From: Escallonia rubra
Lineage: Eukaryota > Streptophyta > Magnoliopsida > Escalloniales > Escalloniaceae
NCBI GenBank assembly: GCA_033065855.1
Contig: JAVXUO010002093.1
Coordinates: forward strand, 41,344 to 105,343
Direction of reading: 5' to 3'
Length of the DNA stretch: 64,000 nt
Position numbers and translations under genes: made by a program. The notes beneath the pieces are model-generated. The model saw only the letters and a program-made list of their open reading frames with translations, made no database searches and was not told where the DNA came from. Shown here piece after piece: positions 11,656 to 23,372 of this stretch (the first letter of the stretch is position 1; every line of letters starts with the position of its first letter).

Positions 11656-12886
11656 CAGTGTTATTAAAGGCGCAGACGCACCTAAGGCGCAAAATGTCCC
11701 TGGAGCCTAGGCGCTCGCCTTTTCGAAGCAAGGCGCAATATTAAAATAAATATAAATAAATAAAAAATAGTGCATTAAAACAATAAAATTACATTTAAAA
11801 AAATATTTCTTTTTCAATAAACTTCCTATGAGAACCACAAAGAACTAGATATTGTACCTTATTTTTGTACATATGTTTTAAGTCGTTCACATCCCCATTT
11901 TATCGATAATGAGCGTATTAAATAATATCCTCATTTTATAATTATAAATCTATTAGCGACAAACGAGAATATAAAAACTACACATGACGTGAAAAATAGA
12001 CAATTCTTATTTTTGAAAGAGCTAATAAAAATGTCACTAAAAGCATATTTACAAGCTTTTTTTGTTGTTGAGATTCGTGAGAACTACAACCACAAAGGTG
12101 TAAATACGTGGTCAATGAAGGGCATATCTAAAGTTGAAGCAGTTCACTCTCATCACAGAGCTTGCTGTGCTCAAAGAACGAGGCTCCAGAGAGAAATGGG
12201 ATGTTTCCATGGGTGTGCCCCCCTCTCTGTCAAAGATGACCTTCATCTGAATTCTGAGCCCATGATTTCATCATCGTCCCTGAAAACCAATAGCCCATCT
12301 CTCTCTCTCTCTCTCTTTGTGTGTAATCCTAAAGAGATACAGAGAGAGAGAGAGAGAGTGATATCTATCTATATATAAATACATACATAAAAAAACAGGC
12401 GCAATGACGAATAGGGACTGAGTGAAGGAGGGAGGGGGAGAAGGGGAGAGAGAGAGAGACCAGCGGGGTTGAGCCGTTGAGGCATGGTCGCATGGAGCAG
12501 CAAAGTAGCAGCGGCAAGAGCAGCGCCACGGCGTCGACAGAGGCAACGAAGCAACTAGCAGTCAGCGGCGGCGGCGAGAGGACAAGCAATGGCAGCGACG
12601 ACGGCCACCGGTCACCGGAGAAAGGATGAGGAGTGACGAGGTCACCGGAGCAAGGACGAACAGTCGACGCAGAGTGAAATTGATTTGGATCTGGGGATTT
12701 TAGACTTTGGGAGAAAGGACGAACAGGCGCCTAGCTTCGCGCCTCCCGCCCCGCCATGCGCCTAGCGCCTGGGCGCCTAAGCTCACAAGGCGCGCGCCTA
12801 GTTGAACGCGCTGCGCCTAGCCTAGGCGAGGCGTGGGTTGTGCGCCCGAGCGCGCCTTGCGCCTAGGCGCGCTTTTAATAACACTG
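11656..12886. mobile_element. Non-autonomous hAT element, 1,231 bp
   Basis: The ends are inverted: CAGTGTTATTAAAGGCGC on the left, and on the right the complement of CAGTGTTATTAAAAGCGC. An exact 8-bp duplication GTCCACCT flanks it at 11,648-11,655 and 12,887-12,894, as hAT elements produce. Both subterminal regions are packed with GGCGC/GCGCC and CCTAGGC palindromes. The interior holds a CT/GA repeat and a GC-rich Gly/Arg/Ala-coding tract at 12,470-12,640 that could be captured host sequence, but no domain is recognisable and no transposase is present. Confidence 0.93.
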
Positions 12887-12979
12887 GTCCACCTACAGGT
12901 ATTTTTGGTAACAAACAAAAATAAAGCATTTAGAAGGAAATTGGGCTGGTTCCTGCCACTCGTTGTGTTTACGCAGACG

Positions 12980-12981
<2 letters not shown>

Positions 12982-13049
<68 letters not shown>
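12982..13049. repeat. (CA)n(TA)n compound microsatellite
   Basis: About 20 CA units run directly into about 14 TA units. The tract abuts the truncated left edge of the LTR element that follows. Confidence 0.97.
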
Positions 13050-14973
13050 GACGTGCCTTGACCTCCCTCGGGGTTGGCCTTGGCCACCCTCAAAACATCG
13101 GCCTCGGCCTCCCCATGGGGGTCGACCTCGGCCACCCTTGAGGGTCGGCCTCGGCCTTCCCCCAACGGTTGGCCTTTGGCCTCCCCCTTAGCACCTTTAC
13201 TTCTTTTCAAGGGACCATGCATCGTCGACGAGACCGTTCGCCTGCGCCTACGCGTCGACTCCAGGACCCCTATAGCCCACGTCCGCGTGTCGTCTCCGCG
13301 ACCAACGTCACCCACGCCGGCACGCCGTCTCTGCGACAATCGTTGACCTTGCCCACGTGCCGCCTTCGCGACCCCTGTCTCCCGCACGTCTTCTCCACGA
13401 CCCCCGTCGCGCGCGCCCGCGCGCAGTCTCCCTAAAAGTCCGTTGCGCCCATGCGCCGCTCCACTGATACAGTTGCGCCCCCTGGATCTCTGTCACACTA
13501 CCGTGCCCTTGGTACTTCACACAGTCCGCCTCGCCCATGTGCCGCGCCACTGATACAATCGCACCCTTGGCTCTATGTCACACTACCGTGCCCCTAGCAC
13601 CTCACACAGTCCGCCGCGCCCATGCATCGCGCCACTGATACAGTCGCACCCCCTGGCTCTCTATCACGCTGCCATGCCCCCCGGCGCTCCAACACTCCGC
13701 CGCGCCCATGCACCGCGCCGTTGATACAGTCGCACCCCTGGCTCTTTGTCACACTACTACGCACCTTGCATTGGTCCATCCTTTCACCACACCATGCACA
13801 CCATGCCTTGGTCGTTGACACATGCTTCGACCCACTCTCCGGAGTGTGCAGCATCCTGCGGGGATAGGCGACTCGTCCGGGACACTATTTCTGCCAGGGA
13901 GCTTCAACTCCCCTTCTGCCAGGTAGACGGCTCCTCCGGGATGCTACCTCGGCCCGTCGGGTAGGCGACTCCTCCGGGACACTACCTTGGAGCGCTCTGA
14001 GTGCTTTGGCACAAGGATTCACCCGTGGGGATAGGCGACTCCTCCGGGACACTATTTTTGCCAGGAGCTTCAACTCCCTTCTGCCAAGTAGACGGCTCAT
14101 CTGGGATGCTACCTCGGCCCGTCGAGTAGGCGACTCCTACGCACACTATCTCCACCAGAGAGCTCTAAATGCTCCGGCATGAAGACTCCCTTCCGCCAGG
14201 TAGACGGCTCTTCCGGAATGCTACCTCGGCCCGTGGGATAGGTGACCCCCTGGGACATTATCTCCTCCCGGGTGTCTGACAAGCCTACGTGCTCCGGCAC
14301 TAGGGCTTTCATCGGCACCCCTAAGGACTATGACCCCCGGGTCACTCCAAGACAGGAGCAGGTCTCCAGAGGGCATCACGCCTAGTCCGCCTGACAGTTG
14401 GGCGTCGTGTTTTCCCCACTACTGCCAGGCCTATGAGACTCTGCAAGGGCTTGGAATAGTGGCTTGATCAAGGGGGTTCTCTGGTCATACCGGCGCTGTA
14501 GGAACCAGTCTTTCTAGACATGCAAAGCAACGTAATAGGCCGAGTGAATATGAGATCCGACAGTCCACAGAGCATCGGCAACTGTGGACCCCTTGGTGAC
14601 GTGTCACTCCTGGGGAGCGCCATGTGTCTCTTTATGACATCATCATCTGAACCTCTATGAATAAGGGTCTTGAGAATTCATTTGTGAGACTTGGACATTT
14701 TCACAACTCACTTTCTCAGTCTAGAATTCTAAAGAGAGAAACATGCAGGACCTTGACTCTGGACCTAAGCATAGGACTGTGATTGTCGTCGTGTATTCAC
14801 CCCGCGCCATCGCCCTCATAGCACTGCCATCCTCAGGCTTTGTCTGGGAAGCCCTTGGTCTCTGCCCTTGCTCTATACTTGCTGTGTCTCACATCACCCT
14901 ACTTGGCATTTGACTCGGACTGTATTCCTTGTGGCACCTCCACGTCGACTGTGAACCCACTTCCTTGGCAACA
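13050..14973 (+). repeat. 5' LTR of copy A, with internal minisatellites
   Basis: It starts with GGCCTCGGCCTCC-type repeats. Four units of about 86 bp containing CCACTGATACAGT-like text follow at 13,441-13,790, then repeats containing GGCGACTCCTCCGGGACACTA at 13,865-14,260. The last part matches the LTR end of copy B: a GGAGCAGGTC block near 14,355, the AGAGAGAAAC block near 14,730 and the terminal CTTGGCAACA ending at 14,973. Confidence 0.7.
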
Positions 14974-14994
14974 TTTTGGCGACTTTGTTGGGGA
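14974..14994 (+). promoter_or_regulatory. Putative primer binding site of copy A
   Basis: TTTTGGCGACTTTGTTGGGG follows the LTR end directly. Copy B has the same sequence with two differences at 48,401-48,420. Its position and TGGCGAC..TGGGGA form fit a plant Ty3/gypsy-type primer site; I do not assign the tRNA. Confidence 0.6.
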
Positions 14995-15598
14995 GGTGAG
15001 TATCGCAGTGCAGTTAGTTCCTTGCTTGACGCACCCAAGTTACCATGCCTCAGCAACACAGGGCTACCAAGATTACCAGCCAAAGTCTCAACCCAGCCAT
15101 CCAAGAGGAGCATCACCTCGAGGACTAAGTGGAGACTAGCCACAACCAGCTCCAGCCTCTCCCCGGAATGGATGTACCCAATGTGGTCGCGATCGTCAAC
15201 GCCACAATCCAACACCTTACTCCCTTCTCATTCTCTTTCCATCACTTAGAAAAAAAATTCCCAACAAAATTTTTCATCTAACCCTTCCTCATTGGAAGGC
15301 CAAAAGTTAAAAAAAAAACATTTTGCTCCCCTACCCCACCCCCGCGCCTGGGCAGCCCCCTCACATGGGGCTCTCCTCTCTATTTTGAAATACTTTATCT
15401 TCTCATTAAACAAACTAACTCACCCACTCCCTCTCTCTCCAATCACACCCATCATTCTCATTTTCTCTCCCTTCATTCACTATCCCCTCTCACATCACCC
15501 AATTCCCTCACACTTCTTTCTCTTCCCTCTCTACCCAAGACACCACTCCCCCTTTCCCCACTTTACACACGCACTCTCTCTCATCATATTAAATACCC

Positions 15599-15608
15599 TC
15601 TATCTCTC

Positions 15609-15680
<72 letters not shown>
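15599..15680. repeat. (CT)n(CA)n compound microsatellite
   Basis: TCTC runs pass directly into CACA runs. Copy B has the equivalent at 62,322-62,356, which supports the homology of the two internal regions. Confidence 0.95.
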
Positions 15681-16978
15681 TATCTTACACATTCTCCCAC
15701 TCCACTCACTCCTCCTCTCACCAAATCCCCCTCAACACGTGGGTTTCCCCTCCCCTTTCCCTCATCTTCTACTAATCTCTATCTCACTCTCTTTACCTTT
15801 TTCTTTCACATTAACCAATCACCACTCCCTCCCCTCTTTCCCACATACGACCATCTCTCTCTCTCTACCCATTTCACTCTTCCTCATTAAATTCCCCATC
15901 ATTTCCCCCCTCCAATCACAACTCCCCCATTTTACCACACCCACGGCCACTATCCCTTCCTCTTCCCATTTTTCCCTTACACTTAATATAGACTCACTTC
16001 TTTTACACTCCCATCCCCAAGGCCGACCCTCTTCACTCACCCAACGCCAACCCCGCCCTTAACACTAAGGCCGACCCCCCACCTCCTCCCTCTCTTCCTT
16101 TTCTTCTCCCTCTCCCCCATTAATTCCCGTCACCACTACCCCAAATTCATACTTAGTTATATTTGTCTCATCTCTCCCTCATCACCACTTATTTTCTTTA
16201 CACTACTTCATAAATACCACACCCCAACACTCTTAACATCCTCTCTTTCTCACACATTCCATTATGCTCACCTTCTTTCACTACACAACATTTATTCTTT
16301 TTTTCTTTCTATCCAACCAAACACAAAAAATCAACATACCAATTTTCCTACAACTAAAATTTTATGTGCTTTGGGGTAGCACTTCTTCACTCCCTTACCT
16401 ATTTTGTCACTTTTCTATACTTAGAAAAAAAAAATCAAACTTTGACCAAACTTGCATCAACCACGCCTTTGCGCCTGTTGTTGTACCCCCCGCAATGACG
16501 CCCAACATCCCCAGGCTTTAGTAGGAGGTGCACAAGGCGGCTCGAGCCATCTACTCCTCGCCCTCGTAGTTATGTGATGACCGCGCCCCTGTGCCCATCA
16601 CCACACCTTTGTCGCGCCCCGTGTTGTGACGTCCCCTGATGTCAATGACCTTGGTAGGTGGTGCACGAGGCAGCTCGAAGCACCTACTCTTCTCGTTCAT
16701 TGTTCAGCGCCCGACGCCGAGCCCCACATCGCGACACCTGTCATCCTCGCCCCTGTGCCCATCGCCACGCACCCATCTCAAGGCCCAATCATTCCAAGAT
16801 TTTAGTAGGTGGTGCACGAGGTGGCTCGAGCCACCTACTCGTCACTTTCGTCATTCATAAACGACGTCAAGGACTCTCCTGCCAATAAACATAAAAAATT
16901 CTTCTAAGAATGAACTTGTGAAATGTGTGCAGGACTCGCTCGGGTCGCCCCTCTGCACACACCACACGCAGGGGGCTT

Positions 16979-17366
16979 ATGTTCCTAACCCACTCCGGTC
17001 GCAACCAAAGTCCCACTGAGGGTCCCATTTTGCGCGACACGTCGACACATGCAATAATAAATCTTCAACGCTCCAAACCGGTCAAACATGCACCCTTAAC
17101 TCACGTGCATCGTTCACCTTTTATGCGGTACTTCGTCATTAACAAATTGATTTTACGCGACTCACGAAAATGTGTTCGTCGCACATCGACCACCCAAGTC
17201 CTTTTCTTTTTCCAAAACCATCGACTGTCGGCATGCCTTGGCCTCCCTTAGGGGGTTGGCCTTGGCCACCTGCAAAAGGTCGGCCTCGGCCTCCTCTTCG
17301 GGGTTGGCCTCAACCACCCTTAAGGGTGTTTGTGTGTGTGTGCGTGTGTGTACACGCGTACACACA

Positions 17367-17369
<3 letters not shown>
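16979..17369 (+). repeat. Truncated 3' LTR of copy A
   Basis: The sequence from TGTTCCTAACCCACTCCGG parallels the start of the copy B LTR at about 45,657 (TTCCCAACCTATTCTGG and the CAAACCGGTCA / CGAACCGGTCA block). A CAGGGGGCTTA stretch in front could be a polypurine tract. Homology ends in a GT repeat running into (TA)n. Confidence 0.6.

Positions 17370-17413
<44 letters not shown>
17370..17413. repeat. (TA)n microsatellite
   Basis: A TA run directly after a TG/CA-rich stretch. It separates copy A from the pararetrovirus relic. Confidence 0.95.
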
Positions 17414-17415
<2 letters not shown>

Positions 17416-17594
17416 GGGAAGATAAAATGCTGGCATTAGCAAGTTACCATCTCTCTGGTTAATTTCTTTTTTAACCCCTCAACTTCTAAATAATTCACTT
17501 AAAACACCTCATACTTTTCAAAAGACTAAAATTGGCTCCACTCAAGATTAGAACATGTTTTTCCTAACCAAAGGAGAAATTTGTGATACAAAAC

Positions 17595-17607
17595 TGTTAT
17601 CAGAGCC
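17595..17607 (+). promoter_or_regulatory. Initiator-Met tRNA primer site of the pararetrovirus
   Basis: TGTTATCAGAGCC differs by one base from the TGGTATCAGAGC core that caulimovirids use to prime minus-strand DNA. It lies about 330 nt before the first sizeable coding remnants, as expected for the start of such a genome. Confidence 0.65.
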
Positions 17608-17929
17608 TAGTCTAAGGCAAGATCCAACCGAAAAACTCATAAACATTTCTCATTCATTAAATCATATGACATGAATAGTACACTTAGACCACGAAGTTGG
17701 AAAAACTGAGATAACTGGATTATTAAATCAAATAGATGTATATCATGAAACTCTAAATATATGTAAAAATCTTAACAAGATAACATCTCTAATATTAACT
17801 GAATTACACAATTCAGATAACGGGTTAGGAAGTGAAAATCACGTCTTAGCTTATCAAACTTTGGAAGTTATGATACTACCAAGAATTACTATACCAACAT
17901 AACTTCATTAAAGAAATCAACGATGAATG

Positions 17930-19210
17930 AAATAGATCCAGCTGTTCTAAGAACAACAATATAAACAAGAACAAAAAGAGAAATATTTGAAGTAAATAAA
18001 GCGTTTGCTAATATGAATTTATTGAGCAGAAAAACCGATCTAAACAATGTATTAGTGTGGAATCAAGAATTAAATTTAGAAATAATTTATAAATCTAATA
18101 ACGCACATAAAAGGACAAATTTAAAATAAGAATTTGTTTCCAAGAATGGATTAAATGAGCCCGTAAATCAATACGGCATGTATCTTCATAGCGATTGTCT
18201 TTTAAATACTAAAGAAATAATCGATAGTTGGGCACAACCCTTGCCATAATAGCTAGTAATATAACATAAAGGCATGCCATGAAACATTTTATTCGAGCAA
18301 CTCTGCGAGAAAACACAGCTACATTTTGGAATAGCATAACAGATATCGAAATAATAATTGAAACCCAAAACAAGCTTAACATTTTCGAAGAATGGATAAT
18401 GTTTTATTCAGATAACCTCAAACGAGAGTTCTATGGAATACCTATAAACAATATATGTATTCAAGAAAAAAATTCTTTCACAAATTTGACAAAACTACAA
18501 ATATGTCATATGTGCTATTTTTAATAATTATACTTGTGAATTTCAAAAATATTTTTGCAATTTAGAACTCAGAAACAGCCTCCATTGGCAAAAGTAGTTT
18601 ATTACCAAACTTCCTGAACCATTAGACGAGTTAGCAAAAAAAAAAAAACTTGTAAAACTCCAAAATGACGAAATGCTTTGCGATTCCTTAGGAAGAAGGA
18701 TAGCAGTTGTCGAAGAAGTTCTAAAGAAATATTGTATTGAATGACAAGCAATAAAAGACATGAAAATGCTCATATGAGTTATGACTGTTATTCTAAAGTC
18801 GATAACACGGTAAACAGTTATGGATGTGAAAAGAAGCCAAACTTCACGAAGAAAAAAATTGAGAATAAAAGGTTTAGAAACAAAAAAAGTTATGTGAAGA
18901 AATGAACAAAAATTCAGAAAAAGAAAATTTAATCCATCAAAAGAAAAACCAAAAGCATGGGGAAGATATATTAGAAATAAATCCAATATTCCGTATAAAA
19001 AAACTGTCGTCCAAAAAGAAAATCACCAAAAGAGTGTGATTGTGCGTTATGTGGCGAAAAATGACATTATTCAAATAAATGTCCACGCACGTAAGAAAAG
19101 AAAAGAAAAGGAAATATAATATCTTTCTTATTCCCTGAAGAAAGATACGAGCCAGCATGGGGATACGAATTAGATTTAAAGACGAAGCAGAAGAGCTTAT
19201 TTCAGAACAC
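17930..19210 (+). pseudogene. Pararetroviral capsid-like region with CCHC finger
   Basis: This Lys/Glu/Asn-rich, AT-rich region is broken into short frames. The diagnostic part is at 19,041-19,082: a CX2C...HX4C zinc knuckle of the caulimovirid capsid type, followed by a basic and then an acidic segment. A TGA at 19,062-19,064 lies inside the finger. In living relatives the finger binds nucleic acid during packaging. The upstream assignment to the capsid rests on position and composition only. Confidence 0.6.
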
Positions 19211-19399
19211 GACTACGAGCCTGATGATGAAACAACATTAGATGACGAAGAAATTAAAAAAAACACTTTGAAAGGCGTAGGCATGATCTTCATGATGTCA
19301 AAAACATACGACCATAAAGAAAAGATTATTCTCGTATTTGGTAACATAATTAGTCAGTGATTCAATTTAGGAAGAAACTCGCGGTTCTACTATAAATCA

Positions 19400-19930
19400 T
19401 TGGGAGATGCTCAAAATCAAGGTTAGAGAAATATACAAAATTTCCATATTCAGGTTCAGAAGTGAGATGAATGCAGAGATCTCTGGAAGGGAAATCTCTA
19501 TAAGTCAGACTGAGGAAAGAATATTAGACATTCCTCTCTTGAAGACATATAAGGTTAAACAATACATTAGAGAAGGATATCACTATGTCCTTATTGGCAT
19601 GATACAAGTTATTCTTACCAATTATTTATAGGTGGCAGAGATACGCCAATAATTTCTTGTTTAACAGACAATCAGTGGAAAGCTTTTGAAAAAACCCTAA
19701 TAGGGGTAATCCAAAGTAACTTGTATAACGGATCAGTTTGGTTTAAAACTACACCAAACTACTTCATGTCCTTAAAATATCCTTATCTTAATAAGGCATT
19801 TTGATTGAGAATTCAGACTCAAGGCCTGACCGAATTACGAGAAGCCTGCAAAAAATATTGCGATACAATATCATTTAGTTTACAGAGTGGTAAATACCAC
19901 AAATTCACTAAGTAAAATGCTAAATAGCGA
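19400..19930 (+). pseudogene. Pararetroviral movement-protein-like region
   Basis: Blocks at about 19,440-19,630 and 19,625-19,803 resemble the core of caulimovirid cell-to-cell movement proteins of the 30K superfamily: a conserved Asp-containing segment, then an NG-x-V-WF-type segment and a TPNY-like phrase. Frames change between blocks and TAG/TGA stops interrupt them. It lies between the capsid-type finger and the protease. I am moderately sure of the family and certain that it is broken. Confidence 0.55.
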
Positions 19931-20466
19931 AGTAGAATTATTTGAACAAACAAGTAATAATGTCCAAGCAATAAAAGCATGGATGATAAATCCAAAGCAA
20001 CTATCATGGCCAAAAATATGGGTGATATGAGAAGGATTAGCTAGTAAACAACTAGAACACATGCAGATTAGGAAAAATAAAGGTGTTGTCATCCTCAAAG
20101 AACCAAGGAGACATTTTGTCTCTTCTACACCTTCCACGTCTACAAATACAAAAGGTAAAGATAAGGAAAAAAGGTAGAAGACTCTACCAAAGAAGGCGAA
20201 AGTTCTGATGAAGACATCATAGGGTACAAAACAGTTACCATTCCAATAAGACGAAATATGTAATCACGTGTAGAAACCTTACATGTAATGACGACAACAT
20301 CCATACTTGACACCGTCAAGCAAATGCCGAAATAAAAGGGCATGATAGGAGATGAGCTTGAATAGAGTATTCAAGACATTATGAGTATTATTAAGGGTAA
20401 AAGAACATTTGAAAAGATGAATAATAAACGGATGGTGGTAAGTCCAAACAATTCTTATATAGAATT

Positions 20467-21102
20467 ATGTTTGACTTCCAAGGTTACCACCCTTATAAAA
20501 TAGATGCTTTTGTAGATACTGGATCATCCTATTGTCTGGCACAACCAAGAATTTTACCATCTGAAAAATGGATCAAAACATATCAACTCATGAGCATGCA
20601 AATGGCAAATGACGATGAGTTTGAACTAGAATATGAAGCATATCATATTTCGGTTACAATTAATGGAAAACGGTTCATTATAGAGCAATTAATCCAATTT
20701 GACTCTTTAGACGGTGATTTTCTAATAAGAAACGCTTTTTTAAAATGGTTTAAAAATCGACCATTTATTCAGGAAGAGTTGTATATTGAAATGCAACGTA
20801 AAAATATACTGTTCTTAAAATATGTTGCCCAAAGATGTAAATTTGGTTTTCATCAAGAAAAACTAGGAGAAATCCAAAAACATATCAAGAGTGAGTCTCT
20901 CTACGCAGCCCAGCGTGGTGAAGTGAGCAAAGCAGCCTCATGGAAAAGGTTACTCGAAAAAGAAATAACCAAGGAAGAGTTACTTAACGACGAAGTAACC
21001 AAAGAAGATAACAGTTGGATTAAAGAAATAAACCAACATTATCTATGCAAACAAGGAAACGAAATTCTTAATCTTGATAGCATAAAAAATGTTAGAAAAT
21101 AA
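20467..21102 (+). pseudogene. Pararetroviral aspartic protease region
   Basis: This 211-codon open frame carries the retropepsin active-site motif DTGSS at 20,514-20,528, preceded by AFV and followed by a hydrophobic flap-type region and a GDFLIRNAFLKW segment typical of the end of such proteases. It then runs into a charged linker toward RT. In an intact virus this domain would process the polyprotein. The frame closes before RT, so it is disconnected. Confidence 0.75.
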
Positions 21103-21109
21103 TTTTAGT

Positions 21110-21770
21110 GACGACCTGCTAAAATTATAGGAAAAGGATAAATCAATGCATCATAGTTTTGAGATGGTCCAGGGATTTGAAAGACGGATTCCTGAAAGAC
21201 TAAAATAAGGGTTAATAAGAACCAGCGAGAGTCCTCATTCAAGTCCAACTTTCACGGTGAAAAATCATGTAGAACATTCTAGAGGAAAAGCCAACTTAGT
21301 AATCAACTATAGAGCTCTAAATGCAGCAACAGTCAAAGATGGCTATAGAATTCCAAACAAGGATATGCTGATAAAAAAAATCCAACTTGCCAACTTTTTC
21401 TTAAAGTTTAATTTAAAAAGCGGTTATTGACTAATTAGAATGGAAGAATCATTAATTCCACTAACTACCTTTAGCGCAACACAAGGACACTATGGTGGAT
21501 GATATTACTATTCAGATTAAAAAATGCTCTACCTCTTTTCCAAAGAAGAATGGATAACATTTTTAGAAAGCACGGAGACTATTGTGTAGTATATGTAGAT
21601 GATATATTAGTATTCTCAAAAACCAGAAAAGAACATAGAAATTATCTGAAACAGATAGCACAAGAATTCACTGATCATGATTTAGTACTATCACAAAAGA
21701 AATGTGAATGGGAACAAACAACCATTAACTTTTAGAATTGAAGACAGTAGAAAAATTGTACTTCAAGATC
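21110..21770 (+). pseudogene. Pararetroviral reverse transcriptase region
   Basis: RT blocks are spread over several frames: a VINYRALN-type segment near 21,300, the FQRRMDNIF helix, and the catalytic YVDD at 21,592-21,603 followed by ILVFSKTRKEH. The fragment from 21,499 to 21,735 is open, but stops occur before and after it. The block order matches the Ty3/gypsy-caulimovirid RT lineage. It cannot make a complete enzyme. Confidence 0.8.
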
Positions 21771-21774
21771 ACAT

Positions 21775-22060
21775 AGTTTAAAAAATAAAGCTATTTTCAG
21801 AACAAATTAATGATGTAAAACAACTTCAAAGATTTATTGGGTTGTTAAATAACGCGAGAAAATTCATCCTGCATTTATCAAACCTAACAGAGGCTTACGT
21901 AAAATGCTTAGAAAAGGAAAGTGGATATGGAAAGATGAAGACACCCAAAATGTTCTATGGATAAAAGGTCAAGTTAAAACCTTGCCAAAACTAAACTTGC
22001 TCAAACAAGGACATAAGGTAGTTATTGAAACCGATGCTTTTGAAAATTACTGGGGTGGGG
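21775..22060 (+). pseudogene. Start of pararetroviral RNase H, cut off
   Basis: After RT there is a connection-type segment (LQRFIGLLNNARKF at about 21,825-21,866) and the beginning of RNase H with the ETDA motif at 22,027-22,038. Homology stops near 22,060 where hAT transposase sequence begins on the opposite strand, so most of RNase H is missing here. Confidence 0.65.
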
Positions 22061-23372
22061 TGCAGTATTGGACGACATCTGTAAGTGGTCTCCTACGAGG
22101 CAAATTATATTGAACACACAAAGCTTTAAATTGTTGTGTTCTCAGACCTGAACTATTGATATACGCTGCCATACCCCTCATTTTGAGAAGAATATCTCCT
22201 GCAGCAGCTGGACCATCTTGAATCTTGACCAATTAAATTAATTATACGACAAACACATGGAACAAGAAATAATTCACCAGCAATTATAGGTTGAAAACTT
22301 TCCTTTAAGGCTGAAATAACAACTTTATTGTTATAAGCATTATCAAAACTGATACTCATAATCTTGTTCTGTATTTTAAACGTGGTATGTGCATTAATTA
22401 TAATAGTAGCAACGTTAGCTGCATCATGCGGATAAGGAAAGAGTCTGAAAGCGATGATTTTCTTGTTTATAGTCCAATCAGAATCAATCCAATGGGCCTT
22501 CACACAAGTATAACTAACAAAAGTAAAAGGAGATTGCCAAATATCATAAGTAAGACTAATTCTACCATCAAATTTATCAAAACAATTAATCAAGTGTGCG
22601 TTAACAGCTTTATGCTGTCTAAGTGCATCAGATCTAGTTGTGTTTTTATGAACTTTTTTGTACAAAGGTTACACGTAAGTGTTCATATATCTAGAGTACC
22701 TAACATTATCAGCAAAACTACAAAGTTTGTTCATCGTAAAAAATAAATTCAGCAAGACAGTCTCATTAGTCTCGCTGATTATAAACAAATAATTTACCGT
22801 CAAAAGATAATTGCATTTGGCTAGGTTCGACATGGCCTCATTTGGGTGCACGCAGAGGGTAATGCCTATTAAGATTTCTATTACCACTACCTCACAGAAA
22901 TAATTTACTAGAGTACTTACATTGAGCTCTTCGGACGCCGTCAACCATAATACACTCAAAATGATTCCAACATGCTGCTTTTTGTTTTTCTCCCCTTTTG
23001 GACTTCTGGCGGACTACCAGAAGGATTGTTCAATCCTTCACCATGATGACTGCTCATCGGGGTAAAATTCTGCCCCGGAGTAGTAGCTTTGCCAACCGAG
23101 CTACGTCCTTGACTATAATGCGGGGTATCTTGTGAGGGTTTATATTCAAAATCTGAAATGTTTTCGTTGAACTCCCAATTGGCTTGGGTATCTATACTCA
23201 TTCGTGGTAGATCTTGAAAATCGAATGGTTGTGATGGTGCTGGGAATGGTGCTTGTGGTGGTGGTGGTCGTGATGCTTGTGGCAGTGGTGGAGGTGGTGC
23301 TTGTGGTGGTGGTGGGGTGGTGCTTGTGATGGTGCTGCACGTTTGCTACGTGATTTAAATAATCGAGACATA
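22060..23372 (-). pseudogene. hAT (Ac/RICESLEEPER-like) transposase, N-terminal half
   Basis: Read on the - strand: a low-complexity His/Thr-rich leader from about 23,372; a Ser/Pro-rich region; a BED-finger remnant with WNHFE near 22,985 and CKY near 22,925; a linker; and the central region with ISLTYDIWQSPF and CVKAHWIDSDWTINKKIIAF (22,560-22,470), where hAT transposases have their first catalytic Asp. It ends after a SSGLRTQQFKALC block near 22,100. Frameshifts split it, and the C-terminal dimerisation domain is absent. Confidence 0.8.

Larger units (their letters stand above)
13050..17369 (+). mobile_element. Non-autonomous LTR retrotransposon, truncated (copy A)
   Basis: The layout is: partial 5' LTR (13,050-14,973), a primer-binding-site-like sequence, an internal region with no coding capacity (about 14,995-16,978), and the start of a 3' LTR (about 16,979-17,369). 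The identification rests on comparison with copy B (45,657 onward), which shares the LTR 3' end, the TTTTGGCGACT..TGGGGAGGTGAG junction, the pyrimidine-rich internal region and the LTR 5' start. Both outer LTR edges stop at CA/TA microsatellites, and I saw no TSD. No gag or pol is present, so it resembles a LARD-type element. The open frame across 15,292-16,062 is CT/CCC-rich low complexity. Confidence 0.75.
17414..22060 (+). mobile_element. Endogenous pararetrovirus (Caulimoviridae) relic, 5' part
   Basis: The + strand shows, in order, a tRNA-Met primer site, a capsid-type CCHC finger, a movement-protein-like core, an aspartic protease, a reverse transcriptase and the start of RNase H. No integrase or LTR is visible. 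That composition and order is pararetroviral, not LTR-retrotransposon. Capsid before movement protein is the order known in cavemovirus- and solendovirus-like members; genus assignment is inference. Every coding block is broken by stops and frameshifts, so this is a fossil. The other end of the genome lies at 24,197-25,093, beyond a hAT remnant. Confidence 0.8.

Noticed and set aside
15292..16062. 256-codon frame on the + strand
   Set aside because: It runs through CT, CCC and CA microsatellite sequence inside a non-coding retrotransposon interior; the product is low complexity.
17595..17607. tRNA gene
   Set aside because: Only a 12-13-nt tRNA complement is present, without cloverleaf arms; it reads as a primer binding site.
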